Part shown: one piece after another, positions 14,538 through 24,642 of the stretch
Layout: each line of letters starts with the position of its first letter
Numbering within the stretch: position 1 is the first letter of the stretch
Assembly: GCF_000004075.3 (NCBI RefSeq)
Contig: NC_026656.2
Span: 21,958,607 to 22,022,606 of the forward strand
DNA length: 64,000 nucleotides
Origin: Cucumis sativus
Lineage: Eukaryota; Streptophyta; Magnoliopsida; Cucurbitales; Cucurbitaceae
Reading direction: 5' to 3'
Notes under the pieces: model-generated
The model's input: only the letters and a program-made list of their open reading frames with translations
What the model was told of the DNA's origin: nothing
Databases searched by the model: none
Translations under genes and position numbers: made by a program

Positions 14538-14861
14538 CAATTTACTCACAGCGAAAAGCTTGAGCAAGGGGCAGAGATAAGATAGAAAACTTGTAGAAAG
14601 CGTGCTTCCATTACTCGGAACTTCATTACTTTCAGCCGAAATCCGAGTTCGAGATTCTTCAGTTTCAGCGCATGAGCGAACAGAGTCGGCGTGAAACCTG
14701 CGCCGGCATGAAGAGATTCTAAATTTCTTTGCAGAAATCGGGAAGAGATTCCGATTGAAAAGGACGGAAGTGATTGCTTGGTTGAAGCTCTGTTCAGAAT
14801 GAAGGATCGAAGAGCAGTGCAGAGAGGAATAATATGGCGTAGCGAAATAGAACGATGTCAT
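4913..14861 (-). CDS. Plastid-type protein with two GST N-terminal (thioredoxin-fold) domains
   Basis: Ten exons inferred: 14861-14550, 14288-14250, 13613-13487, 13100-13039, 11840-11773, 9334-9285, 7728-7659, 7278-7155, 6640-6524, 5011-4913. The sum is 1068 nt, 355 residues. Residues 1 to about 80 are Ser/Arg-rich and look like a plastid transit peptide. Domain 1 (about 155-242) has a CPFC redox motif at 162-165 and the FPFLIDPNTS strand-turn. Domain 2 (about 280-355) repeats the fold with YARIVREALCELELPYIL and PYLIDPNTG but has no CxxC, only one Cys. This matches the Arabidopsis At4g10000/At5g03880 type (thioredoxin-family proteins, function poorly known), by memory. Intron 2 appears to be GC-AG (AG|GCAATA at 14250/14249). 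No GT donor keeps the frame there, and the next exon continues the family sequence VATSSLSSLARLPWGS. The gene converges on QTRT2. Its introns hold LINE tails. Confidence 0.9.
8150..8900 (-). mobile_element. Possible LINE ORF1-like remnant in intron
   Basis: Two minus-strand open stretches (8344-8156 and 8882-8616) lie in the intron between exons 6 and 7 of the GST_N-domain gene. The first contains FLPATVELRNEIQGHIFLNF and then NFGDFEVME, which recalls the end of plant LINE ORF1 (DUF4283-type) proteins. The second stretch is unrecognised. Neither begins or ends at splice sites that fit the host gene. The assignment rests on weak resemblance only. Confidence 0.25.
9503..10147 (+). other. Unassigned open stretches in intron, antisense to the host gene
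   Basis: Plus-strand open stretches of 61 and 142 codons within the intron between exons 5 and 6. The longer (9719-10147) is rich in Leu, Lys and Gln and has no motif I recognise. Length and composition could come from a decayed transposable element or from chance. No promoter or splice context supports a gene. Confidence 0.2.
10195..10330 (-). mobile_element. LINE 3' tail fragment
   Basis: Read on the minus strand, this segment contains TCTTGTATTTTGAGTTTTCG followed by a Ttatt-rich stretch ending in AATAATAGA. It is a close variant of the LINE tail at 40930-41010 and 56440-56515 (TCTTGTACTTTGAGCTTTAG and then ATTATCATTAATGAGG). It is therefore probably a 5'-truncated insertion of the same family. 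The 5' limit is uncertain and may extend to about 10620. Confidence 0.5.
12337..12480 (+). mobile_element. 5'-truncated LINE tail with perfect 15-bp target-site duplication
   Basis: The 15-mer gacagttaagatgga occurs at 12337-12351 and again at 12466-12480. Between the copies lie about 114 bp ending in CAATGAAAGCAGTTGTTTCT, a LINE-like 3' end, and an A-run at 12455-12464. A target-site duplication plus an A-tail is the signature of target-primed reverse transcription. The insertion lies in the intron between exons 4 and 5 of the GST_N-domain gene, antisense to it. The duplication is perfect, so the insertion is fairly young. Confidence 0.85.
14508..14534 (+). repeat. (ATT)n microsatellite
   Basis: About nine copies of a TTA/ATT triplet just inside intron 1 of the GST_N-domain gene. 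It is read as an Ile run in a spurious extension of exon 1. Confidence 0.95.
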
Positions 14862-16406
14862 TCTAATGGGTTAGCCTTCAAACTCAAACCTCACCTGCTT
14901 CGCTTCAAACCTCTCTTTTTCTATTTTTTTTTTCCGCCAATTACTTTTGGAAGTTAAAAGGGCTTTTTGGAGAAAAGTGATTCATGGGACGGTTGTGTTG
15001 TAATAGTAAGCTGTCGTCAATGTCATTATAATAGTATGAATTTTTTTTTTTGTTAGGATAATATGTATTTAGTATGAAATTTATTTTTTTACTCTCTTTT
15101 CTATTTTGTGTTCTAAATTTAATATATAAATTTCGTATATTTAATTTACTCACTTGACATGTTTTAGTAAAATAACTTTCAGAAATTTCTTTAAATCTGA
15201 CCTTTTCTACGTAATTATTATTAACAAATTATTAATTTTTCTTTTAAATTAATATTCTAACTTCAATACACAAATTTCATATATTTAATTTATCAAATCA
15301 TTATAGTTTTTAAAATAATTTATCTTAATTTTTTTAAATTCAACGTGAAATTTTTAATTATTTAAAATACGACGAGAAATTTTTAATTTTTTTAAATAAT
15401 CATTGAGGTTTAATAAATTACTGTTTTGGTGTTAAACATAAAATATTATCCATTTTTTCTTACCTACCTTTTTTTTTCTCGTCTTTTTAAAGAAGTTCCA
15501 TGCAACAAAAATGATAAAAAAATATATATAATAAATTAATTAAATATGTAAAAGTAAGGAAGAAGGAAGAGAAAAAGTACATGATTTAGTAAAAGAAATT
15601 AGATTCAAAATTTAATTAAAATAAATCTCAAATCAAAAGGTAACCATTAAATTGAACTTTTTAAAGAAAACTTATATACATTTAAAGTTTAAGTACTTTT
15701 TTTAATATTTGTTATACATGTTTGTAGGTTATTCAACTATTGAAAAGTTATTAAATTTAATATTAAAGTTTGATTTTGTTTTGGTTTTTATAAATTTAAT
15801 AAAATTCACTTTTTTTATAAATTTAATAAAATTCGTTTTTTTATAAATTTAATAAAATTTGTTTTTTTATAAATTCATTTAACTTAAATTTATAAAAAAT
15901 GGTTTAGATATGGATAGGTTAGTTTTAAAATAAAATATTTGAAAAGTAAAAAAGGAATAAAATACATAAAATTAAAAAATTAAAAAAGGTTAAATACGAG
16001 TACTAAACACATGAATTAATCACAATTAATATTTAACTAAAATTAATTTCGTAAATAAAATAAATTTAAAAAATATTATTTTTTAAGATTATTAAATTAA
16101 TTAAAAACAAATAACATTCTAAAAATAAAAGAGTAAAATTAAAAAAACAATTAAATAATAAAACTATAGTAGAGTTGAAGAGGTAGAGTTATGGATAGTT
16201 GAAGAGAGATTGAGAAGTAGGAGAGAGAGGGAAGATGAGTTATGACGAGCCTAAAACAAGGATTATGATAATCTTTATCCCAAACAATGAATGAAAAATT
16301 CAACTGATCAAGGAAAAGAGCTAAAGCTAAGCAATTTCCCTCCCAAACCAAAAACAATTGAAAAGAAATTAGAATATATACAAACAAAATCCGAAAAGCA
16401 AAAGGT
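14862..16406. other. AT-rich spacer between two minus-strand genes
   Basis: The first about 100 bp should hold the promoter and 5' leader of the GST_N-domain gene, and the last about 250 bp the 3' UTR of the LHT gene. The rest is extremely AT-rich and has no gene that I can support. One short tandem repeat is listed separately. Confidence 0.6.
15785..15876. repeat. AT-rich tandem repeat, about 26-bp unit, 3.5 copies
   Basis: The unit is TTTTTTTATAAATTTAATAA followed by AATTCG or a one-base variant. It starts near 15785, 15810, 15836 and 15862, the last copy being partial. Confidence 0.85.
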
Positions 16407-18477
16407 TTAAGAAAAAATCTTGTACGTCTTGAATGAGAGAATAATCTGTCTAAGTCCACCAATGGGTGTTAGCATTGCTATCAATACTCCAATGATAGTT
16501 GCCACCTGGAAATTAGTTATAAATTTTAAAATAATGAACTAAAATATTTACAATTATATAGCAAATTACTACGATTGAAATCCAATTCCTATCCAACCAC
16601 ACTAGCTAGCTAACTTACCCAAGATGCAATCCAATGGAAGCTCCATGGTTTGGGGCGTTTAACCAACAACCAGATGATGCAAGGTACCTTTATTCAAATC
16701 AATTATTAGTTAATTTTCAATCTTGTTTCTTTTTTTTTTTTTTTCCCTTAAGAAAGTGATTAAAAGCTTACGAAATATGAGGTGGCAGAAAACACTAATC
16801 CGCCGAAGAATCCAAGTAATCCTCCAAAGAATGGAATGCACATCCCCACAAGTCCTACTAATGCTGTGTGTGCAATGCCAATATTTCAATCAGCTTCTTA
16901 TTTAAGTTTTTTTCTAATAGAAAATAATTAACAATTACAATTATTAGTACTTACCAACAAAACTGCTTCGAGCAACTAGTCGCAGCGTTCGGCTTGGCTT
17001 GAATTCATACTTTTGTACTAGAGCTGATTCTACGGTATCGAACACCGGCATTGCAAACACCTAACGTAATACAATAGGGCATCAAATATATTGAGAAGTG
17101 TGAATAAAATATATAGTTACAGCCAAATTAAAGACGAGCACCCATTTTTTTTATGTTTTGACCTGATAGCTTCCAATGACGTGGAGAAAAACCATGAAGT
17201 TGGCAGCAGCAATGAGCCAATTAGGCTTCTCAAGGGAAATAAGAACGTCATCCTCAACAGCGATCCCAAAGGCCCAATATCCCGAAACAGAAACGGAGAT
17301 GTAGCAGATGGCAACAATGATGTAAGCCACAAAAACCCCTCGCCACATTGGGATCTTGGACGGCTTCTCTTCGGTGGAGGGAATAGTGGCTTGTATTTCC
17401 AGAACCACGCTGTGTCCCGCGAAGGCAAATGCAATCGTCCCAATTCCGTTCAATGCGTCGAAGGTCCTGTCTATGGCCGTCTGGGACCTAACCCCGTAGG
17501 TGACATGGTGGATGCGGTGGTCTGCTGTTCCTTTGATGAAGGATGTGACGCAAGCCACCATGGAGTAGGAGAAGGACATGATTGCAGCAAGAAGAGAAAC
17601 ACCTTTTAGAGAATTGAAATTTGGGCTTTGGGACATTACTAGTTGAAACACCGTGAAGAAGAGGATGAAGTAAGTCTGTCGGACTCCACCGAACACTTTT
17701 GGAAACATAAGTTGGAATGACTTCTTCAATGACTTGCCACCGGTCACCGTGTACACAATGGTGGAAGCCACTTGAACTGTGAGTTGAAGGGGCATTATGA
17801 TCCAGTAACCCAACTTCGGCCCGAACGCGTACATCCCTAGCTCATGGTATCGGTCAAACCGCCTCCCCGGCGCTGCCTCGTGCAACTCCACCAGTTGCCA
17901 CAACGAGTAGAACGTGAGTATCCACGACAGCACAATGGCTGTCACTCCAGGGGCCCTATGTATTTGTAATTATAGTTACACATGTAAGTACGCTAAATTA
18001 AATAACACTTCAAGCTTCAATTAACTTAATTAATATTTCCTCCTCTTGAGTATATTCATTTTTAAAAAAAAACATTTCAAAATTATTTAAGTACAAAGTG
18101 TCTTCAAAATTTAAAACAAAAATTAAGACTTTGAGTATTTTAAAAAATTCAAAATTAATATTATAATTTTGATAAAAGATAATGGACTAATTTAAACAAA
18201 TGAACAAATTGACAAAGTTGAGAGTATTATAAACAAACCATCCAAGCTGCGAGAGGGCAAAGGGCAGGCCGAGAACGCCAGCGCCGACCATGGCTGTGAC
18301 GTTGTGAAAAGCGGAGTACCACCATTTGGCTTTCCTGGAGGCAGTGATGGGTAGCCAGTTGCTGATCTGGTCTTGGGGCTTGTCTTCTTCCTGCGGCGTA
18401 GGCGTAGTCATTGTTGTGGTCGAGCCAGTGGGCTCAACATTTTCAACACGGACAATGTTGTTATTATCTTGTTCCAT
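16407..18477 (-). CDS. LHT-type lysine/histidine (amino acid) transporter
   Basis: Six exons inferred: 18477-18239, 17955-17163, 17060-16955, 16863-16772, 16687-16619, 16505-16407. The sum is 1398 nt, 465 residues, close to the roughly 440-450 of Arabidopsis LHT proteins. The product is an amino acid/proton symporter of the AAAP family at the plasma membrane. The soluble N-terminus (1 to about 55) ends in [20 protein letters not shown]. The LHT signature [20 protein letters not shown] follows, then [43 protein letters not shown] and [10 protein letters not shown]. About ten hydrophobic segments run to the end. The C-terminus [20 protein letters not shown] is family-typical. It is an LHT1/LHT2-like paralogue, and I cannot say which. 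A long antisense open frame over exon 2 is a shadow. Confidence 0.95.
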
Positions 18478-18567
18478 TTTGAAGCTGAATCAGAATGAGG
18501 TTTATATGTTAATTAAGGATGGTGTGTGGTTGGTTGAATTGTTATGGAAGAGTGAGGCGTGGGATGT

Positions 18568-18580
18568 ATTTATATATATG
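18568..18580 (-). promoter_or_regulatory. Probable TATA box of the LHT gene
   Basis: On the minus strand the run ATATATATAAATA lies about 90-100 nt before the start codon. This would allow a leader of about 60-70 nt. It is the only well-placed TATA-like run in the 150 bp upstream. Confidence 0.5.
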
Positions 18581-18838
18581 ATGATCAGTACGTAGTTACG
18601 TTAATTAGTGTGTAGTTGGGGCGAGACAGAAGGAGTGAAAGTGGATAAAGAACATTGATTTGGAGATCCTAGAATCAAGTAATTGAGTTTTTGAACCATT
18701 CCTCATTTTTCACAACTTTAATTAATTATCACATGTTTAAGATCCTAATACGAAGCCTTTGGGAACTCTAGATAAGGATAATTCTCTCTTTCCTTTTGTT
18801 AGTCCTTCAAAGTTTTATTCACACCTTGTATTTCTTTT

Positions 18839-18960
18839 CCTCATCTCTCTCACGTTTTTCTTCTCTTTTCTTTCTATTTCTTTTCTTTCTATTTCTTTTC
18901 CTCGTCTCTCTCACGTTTTTCTTTTCTTTTCTCTTTTTTTTTACCTCAGTTAATAATTTA
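18839..18960 (+). repeat. Pyrimidine-rich tandem duplication, about 61-bp period
   Basis: The segment beginning cctcatctctctcacgtttt at 18839 recurs at 18900 as cctcgtctctctcacgtttt. Shorter ctatttctttt sub-repeats lie between. The antisense strand gives an artefactual Arg/Lys/Glu-rich open frame. Confidence 0.85.
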
Positions 18961-19889
18961 ATTACTTCTTTTTCATCACCATCCTCTCTTTTCCTAGGCT
19001 GGCAAAAAACAATCATTTGTTCTCTCCTAATGTTTCTCTTTTTTCTTTCAACCCTAATTTGTATATATTTATTACATAATTATGATATAAGATGTGTCAT
19101 GCATAAATGAGGGCCAACCCAAGGCAAGCCAAATTCGATATTTTCGTTTGCTATTAAAACAAAATTTTACTTCTGCATATTGGTAATCTTCCATTATTGT
19201 TTCTATAGATATATATTATTTACTTTGAGTTCTAACTTTGACAGTTGTTTTCATTTCTATGATCGAATGGTTAGGCCTAAGACAATAATTGGAAATTTAC
19301 GTAGAAAATGAATCCTTCTAGTTTCGTACTGAAGACCAAAAATTAAATAACCTTTTCATTTTCCTTACATAGTGTTTTGATCAGTCGCCATTAAGTCACT
19401 TAATTTCTTTAATTTTATCTTTACCAAACTATTTGTTAACTAACTAATTACTAAAAAAAATTGTTTGTTAATTTAGGTTGTGAAAAATGTCGTTTTGTGA
19501 TATTTGGCATGCTGCAAAGTGTGTGTTAAGTTTGGTTATTTTCCTATGATCTTCTGTTTTTCACAATTTATGTTAGCCTATATGTTTATTAGTGATAAAG
19601 CAGGTGTTTAGGTTAAATATGTGACCATTTCTTGAGCATTATTTATTTATTTGGAGAAACCGTTTCTTATTGGTAATACTTTATGTTAGAAGACTTAAGC
19701 GAAAACTTGCTACATCATGAAGAATACTCAAATTAAGTCTTATAGTTGGGGAGGGAAGGATTAAGAATTATTTTAGAGAAATTTTGTTGGTCATGTTGTA
19801 GATATTGTTATGTCAATTAAGGTTGCAAACACGAACTTGACGACACCCTCTTCTTACTAGAATTGGAGACGGCTGAGGAAAAGAATTAG

Positions 19890-19992
19890 ATCCACAAATC
19901 TCCTTTTTTTTTCTTACTATCTTTCTGCTTAGTAGTATTAGTATCCACAAATCTCCTTTTTCTTACTACCTTTCTACTTAGTAGTATTAGTA
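19890..19992 (+). repeat. Tandem duplication, 53-bp period
   Basis: The block atccacaaatctcc ... tagtagtattag starts at 19890 and again at 19943, with few differences. Confidence 0.85.
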
Positions 19993-21288
19993 GCAAGACA
20001 AGCTAGGGAAGCAACCAGAGGCAAAGTTTCGCACAAGATAAATTACTGGCTGAAGTGGCTAGTCAACGGGGCAGGGGTTTAGTGTGTTTTGATAAAGTAC
20101 TAAAACATAGAACTAAGGAGCTCGATGTTGATAAAGTTTGTACATTGAGACACAATGAAAACACTAATCTCGAAAAAATATAATATTAAAATAAATAAGA
20201 ATATATGAAGATAAAAAAAATTCTTCCAAACTCACCTACCATTTCCAAGATTTATGAATTTTTCACTCATATGTGTATTCTTTAAAAAACCCACCAAACG
20301 TCACTATTTATGGACAATTTATGGATTACATGAATACTTATAGTGTGTCATCTTAAGACACTTGTACAACATTTGGGGTAATATGTATATAACTCATGGT
20401 CCATAAACACCAATCATGAGTATAGCGAGCTTCTATCACTCTGTGTATTACAATATTATTCATTCCTACGGTTTAGACACCTTTTCTTTCACAATAACGA
20501 AGATAGTATGATAAAATTATCAAAATTATTAGATTTTTTTTACAAACAATTATATTATAGAAACAAAAAAAATTGTTATCAAATTGAACCGTAGACTAAT
20601 ATTAATTTTTCTATGCACCATACATACGGTCTATTAGGTACCCATCAGAAGATTTTTTTAGCTACGTTTCAAACAAAAACACATATCCTATGGAAAAAAT
20701 TATCACACCTTTTAAGTTATTTATGTTTAAAATTGCAACCCTTAATTAGCTTGCTTAAGGTTGACTAAGTTGAATGTAATGAAATATTGGAAATTGTTTG
20801 TGATTTTAATTTTTGAAAAGAAATATATTATTAAAATCGAAACATGGTCAATTTCATTTTTTTTGTTCTGTAGCAATTATATTTGTAGCACGTGCATTCA
20901 ATATATTTGACCAATTATTTACATATTATATAAATATCAGTTGTTTGGTGACTCGGTCTATCAACCGACTTAGCGCACCACATTTTGTGTATGTTCACAA
21001 CTTGCACTTGCTCACATCAATCCTAACAAATTCGCATTTCTATCACATTAATTGTATTCATATGTTAGTCGACGTATCACATTCATTTTCTTAGTTCTAA
21101 CAATATTCATCCTGAGACAGATTATTGGATGGGTGGCCGTATTCATTCAACTTCATCCATACTTGTCAACTATGCTTAATCAAGATTTCATATAATAATC
21201 TTGAAAAAAAAAATTCAATATTGAACTTTTGTTATTCAAAATCAAGTGAACAACTTATTTTATTAATAGAAAAGTACGACTCTAGAGA

Positions 21289-21326
21289 ATAAAATTCTAG
21301 TCTCTAACTTAACACTAGAATTTTAT
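21289..21326. repeat. Perfect 12-bp inverted repeat
   Basis: ataaaattctag (21289-21300) and ctagaattttat (21315-21326) are exact reverse complements separated by 14 bp. They could form a small hairpin or be a relic of a miniature element. No target duplication was identified. Confidence 0.7.
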
Positions 21327-21555
21327 TATAAAAACTTACTGTAATGTTAAGTTACATCAAACGAAAGAGTTTAGAGGTTAACACTACATTAAATCATAGT
21401 GACTGTAAATAAAAACTTACACTAAACGAAAATTATAAGTCACATACTTTCTTAAATTGTAAATGCTTTTGTTTAATTTTTAAATCACATGCTTCCTTAA
21501 ATTATAAATTTATAATTGTCATCACGAGAAAGTCAAATACAAAAATTTTTCAATC

Positions 21556-21993
21556 ATATGAGAATTCTTGGTTCAGTTCTCCACCTTAACAACATAAAAA
21601 ATGATTGATCAAATTCTATTGAGTCTGACTCATAGTGATCATTTATCAAAGAATAACTTTGGTTATCAAATGATTGAACAACCAGGAGTAATTTACTTAC
21701 GATACTTAGTTGACATTAAGAAAAAGTATCTAATGAATTATGAGTTCAGTATATCATGTTTACTAGAAAGACAAAGATTCCTTGCTCATTATCAGACAAT
21801 CACTCATTCACAAACCTCGTGTAGGGTTAATAGTTTTCATTTTCCATCTCATGGAAAACCCTTTTCGCGCTGCTTAGCCCTCTCTCTGGGTATTTTAGTG
21901 ATAGGTTCTATAGGAACTGAACGATCCTATTTGGTCAAATACCTAGCGACAAACTCCTATCTTCCTTTCATTACAGTATTTTTGAACAAGTTC
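21556..21993 (+). pseudogene. ycf2: Nuclear insertion of plastid DNA: ycf2 fragment
   Basis: The translation reads FLVQFSTLTT, stop, then [56 protein letters not shown] and [10 protein letters not shown], and ends at [10 protein letters not shown]. This is colinear with a short internal part of plastid Ycf2 around its AAA-type Walker A region. The glycine-rich loop reads [12 protein letters not shown], with Glu where plastid copies have Gly. There is an in-frame stop near 21599. Similarity ends sharply after NKFL. A fragment of about 440 bp from a gene of over 6 kb, with a stop, cannot be functional. It is a NUPT, and identity is from memory of the plastid protein. Confidence 0.9.
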
Positions 21994-22144
21994 CTTTCTC
22001 TTCCATTCTTGCTTAGTTTATATAAATTGTTAAAATTAGTTTTGACAATTTTGATAATTCACACACACATCTACCTATCCACCACATCTATACACATATC
22101 TACCTTTCAGCTATCACCAATAGAAAAGTTATAAAAGTATATCA

Positions 22145-22179
22145 ATGTTATTATTATTTATTTATTTATTTATTTATTG
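22145..22179 (+). repeat. (TTTA)n microsatellite
   Basis: A run of TTA/TTTA units downstream of the ycf2 fragment. Confidence 0.85.
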
Positions 22180-22702
22180 CTATTTCTCTAAATAGTTTAA
22201 GCATTTTTTTTTATCCATGAAAATTTGATTTATATATAATGTAGGTGATAAAGAGGGTGATTATACAAATAGACATGTTTATAGTGAGAGAAAGTGTTTT
22301 ATTTCATTCCTATATGTATATTTTATAGGGAAGAAAATGATGACCGTAAATTCCCACTTGAATGTCAACCTGCCTCGTAGACGTGACATGATTGGACGGA
22401 AAGGATGAGGTGGAGCTTGAAATTAAATGGTCCAACACGTTTATTGTTGGCGGAGCGGAGACGAATGGAAAGGCAGTCACGTAATTTGCTTTGCCATTCT
22501 ACATCAAAACTCAACAATAAAATAATGCAAAATCAACCCATCTATTTGCTCCCACTGCCATACCTATATCATACAATTAACTTTTGACTATGACTTTGAA
22601 AATTTTGACCAATACACAATTCAATTGAATATGCTATGGAGTATGGCCTATAACAATATTTAATTCATATTTGAGAATTGACTTTGCCCTAAGATTTCAA
22701 CC

Positions 22703-22710
22703 TATAAAAA
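22703..22710 (+). promoter_or_regulatory. Probable TATA box of the ERF gene
   Basis: TATAAAAA lies 113 nt before the start codon and is followed by a CT-rich leader (ttcttcgtctttcc ...), typical of plant promoters. Confidence 0.65.
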
Positions 22711-22815
22711 CCCAGAAAATTTTCTTCGTCTTTCCCACAACCTTCCTCTTCCTCAAACTCCACCTTAATCCAATACTATACTTTATCCATTTCAGTGTCA
22801 ACTCATAAAAGGATT

Positions 22816-23262
22816 ATGGCCTCCAGCTCCAACAGTCCCGGTGAGACAAAGAAATTCAAGGGTGTACGGCAACGTAAGTGGGGGAAGTGGGTGTCAGAGA
22901 TTCGAATTCCGGGCAGTCAAGATCGGTTATGGCTTGGCTCTTACTCATCGCCCGAGGCCGCCGCTGTGGCTCACGACGTTGCATATTATTGTCTGAGAAG
23001 ACCCTCAAACCTAGACCACCTGAACTTTCCGCCGATGGTGCTGCCCTTGACCAACCACCTCCTTATCCGAGACGACATGTCGCCTGGCTCCATTCAGAGG
23101 GCGGCCTCCGACGCAGCCATGGCTGTCGACGCACAGTATATATGCAACAGTTTGGGCGACCGGGGCAGCAGTGGGCGGGCGGGGGCATTTCAAGCATCGG
23201 GAGACGAGCAGTACTCGGGGCTCAATAATGATCAAGATCTTTCCATCCAAGATTATCTGTGA
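22816..23262 (+). CDS. AP2/ERF-domain transcription factor (DREB-like, ERF018-020 type)
   Basis: A single exon of 148 residues. It starts at ATG 22816. The frame is open further upstream but only to a GTG at 22795, which is not a plant start. One AP2 DNA-binding domain (about 14-72) begins KFKGVRQRKWGKWVSEIR, continues DRLWLGSYSSPEAAAVAHDV and ends NLDHLNFP. The WVSEIR segment has Val at the position that separates DREB-type (Val) from ERF-type (Ala) domains. The rest is short, Ala/Gly-rich, and ends DLSIQDYL. No clear EAR motif is seen. It is presumably a nuclear regulator binding DRE/GCC-like elements. An intronless layout is usual for this family. The exact orthologue is not determined. 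Confidence 0.92.
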   Translation: MASSSNSPGETKKFKGVRQRKWGKWVSEIRIPGSQDRLWLGSYSSPEAAAVAHDVAYYCLRRPSNLDHLNFPPMVLPLTNHLLIRDDMSPGSIQRAASDAAMAVDAQYICNSLGDRGSSGRAGAFQASGDEQYSGLNNDQDLSIQDYL

Positions 23263-23916
23263 GCGAGCGCTAGTCGTAATTTGGGATTTTGTGATGATTT
23301 TATCAAGTACCGATCAACTTTCCATGATTTAAAAATAAATCTCCAATGATTTAATTGTATATATGAATTAAATCAAAATATTATTGAAGATTATTGTGGT
23401 CGTATTCTAAGAACATGAACGTTTTATAATTTTTAGTATATTATTTTAACGTGAAATTTGATAAGTGGATCCGCTAAATTTTCGAAGTAGTGGTCTAGTG
23501 GGAAATGTGGCACGCGTGTGACATGTAGGCAAAGAATTGATGAATAATAAAAATGTACTTTTTGTACTGTATATATACTAAAGATGATGAAGATAATGAT
23601 AGAAGGAGATAAGGTTTGAAAGTGTGAAAAGTGAAAATGGAGGGTGAAGGGAATGGAAAATATGAAATGGTATCGATCAGCGAAGACTTTCAAATGTGAA
23701 TATATGAACAAAATTCAAAGTTACAAAGTGGAACTTGCATTTATAGCAGTGACGAGGGAATAACGTTTTGTTTCTTTCTCCATCTGCCTGATCCTCCCTC
23801 AAAATTTCAATTCCCAACCCACACAAATATCTCTCCCTCTAAAATGTGAAAATCGGTTTCGACTGTGGAAGGTTAAGCTTACAATTTAAAAACTTTTATG
23901 AACACATTAACCAAAG
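23263..23916. other. Spacer between ERF and tRNA-Asn
   Basis: The ERF 3' UTR followed by AT-rich DNA. A minus-strand open stretch of 92 codons (23711-23433) has no motif and is probably chance. Confidence 0.55.
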
Positions 23917-23933
23917 GCTGGAATAGCTCAGTT

Positions 23934-23966
<33 letters not shown>

Positions 23967-23990
23967 GAGGTTCAAGCCCTCCTTCTAGCG
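23917..23990 (+). tRNA. tRNA-Asn (anticodon GUU)
   Basis: A 74-nt cloverleaf. The acceptor arm GCTGGAA pairs with TTCTAGC through one G-T pair. The D arm carries the A box TAGCTCAGTTGG. The anticodon stem encloses CTGTTAA with anticodon GTT, and the T arm carries the B box GGTTCAAGCCC. The discriminator base is G. CCA is not encoded, as expected for a nuclear gene. It looks intact, is preceded by AT-rich DNA with a CAA motif, and is followed by a T-run. Confidence 0.97.
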
Positions 23991-23991
23991 G

Positions 23992-23999
23992 TTTTTTTT
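23992..23999 (+). terminator. RNA polymerase III terminator of tRNA-Asn
   Basis: A run of eight T residues starting two bases after the tRNA 3' end. Confidence 0.9.
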
Positions 24000-24642
24000 A
24001 TCCCTCACTTTTTAAGTTTGTTTGCTTTTCTTCACCCATTCACCATAATTCCTTTGAAACAATGGTAACAAAGTAAAAGGAGAAAAAGGTATTACGATCA
24101 TGTAAGTGACTAGCACTACCAAAGCACTTCAATTATGGCGCTTGTTTTATCTTGTATTATCTTGTATTACAACAAGTTACCCATTTCATATTTTGTTTTA
24201 ATTGATACCTCTCCCAGTTTAGCTGTAAATGGATTTTCTTTTTTCTTCAAATTTTTATCCACATCTCACAAACCGAATATAAATCTCTGGAAACTACCAT
24301 TTTGTGTAAAAAGAAATATTGTTAGCATTTTCATTTTTTAGAAATGGAGACTATGAAACACAAACAAACTCTGTAAGCAAATAGCTTCGATTTTTAATGA
24401 CAAGAAACAATAATAATAATTATGATCAGATGTAGGCATATTCTAAAACAGCTATTGAATTAAGCAAACGTGAACAGAATATACATAAATTACATTTAGA
24501 AGTAGGCTATAAAAAGGTAGTAGTAGCTGTCCGTCTGCTAAATTTCAAAAGCCAGCTAACTTCTGTACATTTGGCTTTAACGTAGATTACATATTTGAAC
24601 GTTGAGAGTTTTTTCAATGTTTGCTTCCTTCACATAAGTAAA
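24000..24642. other. Spacer between tRNA-Asn and the DUF179 gene
   Basis: The right half should be the 3' UTR of the minus-strand DUF179 gene. The 68-codon plus-strand open stretch at 24135 has no recognisable motif. Confidence 0.55.

Larger units (their letters stand above)
18600..22680. other. Spacer between LHT and ERF genes, no host gene seen
   Basis: About 4 kb of AT-rich DNA. It contains a pyrimidine tandem duplication, a 53-bp duplication, a small inverted repeat and a ycf2-derived plastid insertion, each listed separately. The stretch 20100-21550 has no reading frame I recognise. Confidence 0.6.

Noticed and set aside
14478..14550. Poly-isoleucine extension of GST_N-domain exon 1
   Set aside because: It reads through the splice donor (GTGAGT at 14549) into an ATT microsatellite.
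17091..17609. A 172-codon plus-strand open frame
   Set aside because: Antisense shadow of LHT exon 2, whose minus-strand translation is an unmistakable transporter.
18819..19016. Minus-strand Arg/Lys/Glu-rich 65-codon frame
   Set aside because: Generated by the antisense of a CT-rich tandem duplication, with no gene context.
21601..22134. A 177-codon plus-strand open frame as a gene
   Set aside because: Its first about 130 codons are a plastid ycf2 fragment preceded by an in-frame stop, and the rest is AT-rich read-through. It is a plastid insertion, not a host gene.
22795..22815. Seven extra residues at the ERF N-terminus
   Set aside because: They would need a GTG start. ATG at 22816 is the first start codon and gives the usual MASSS-type N-terminus.
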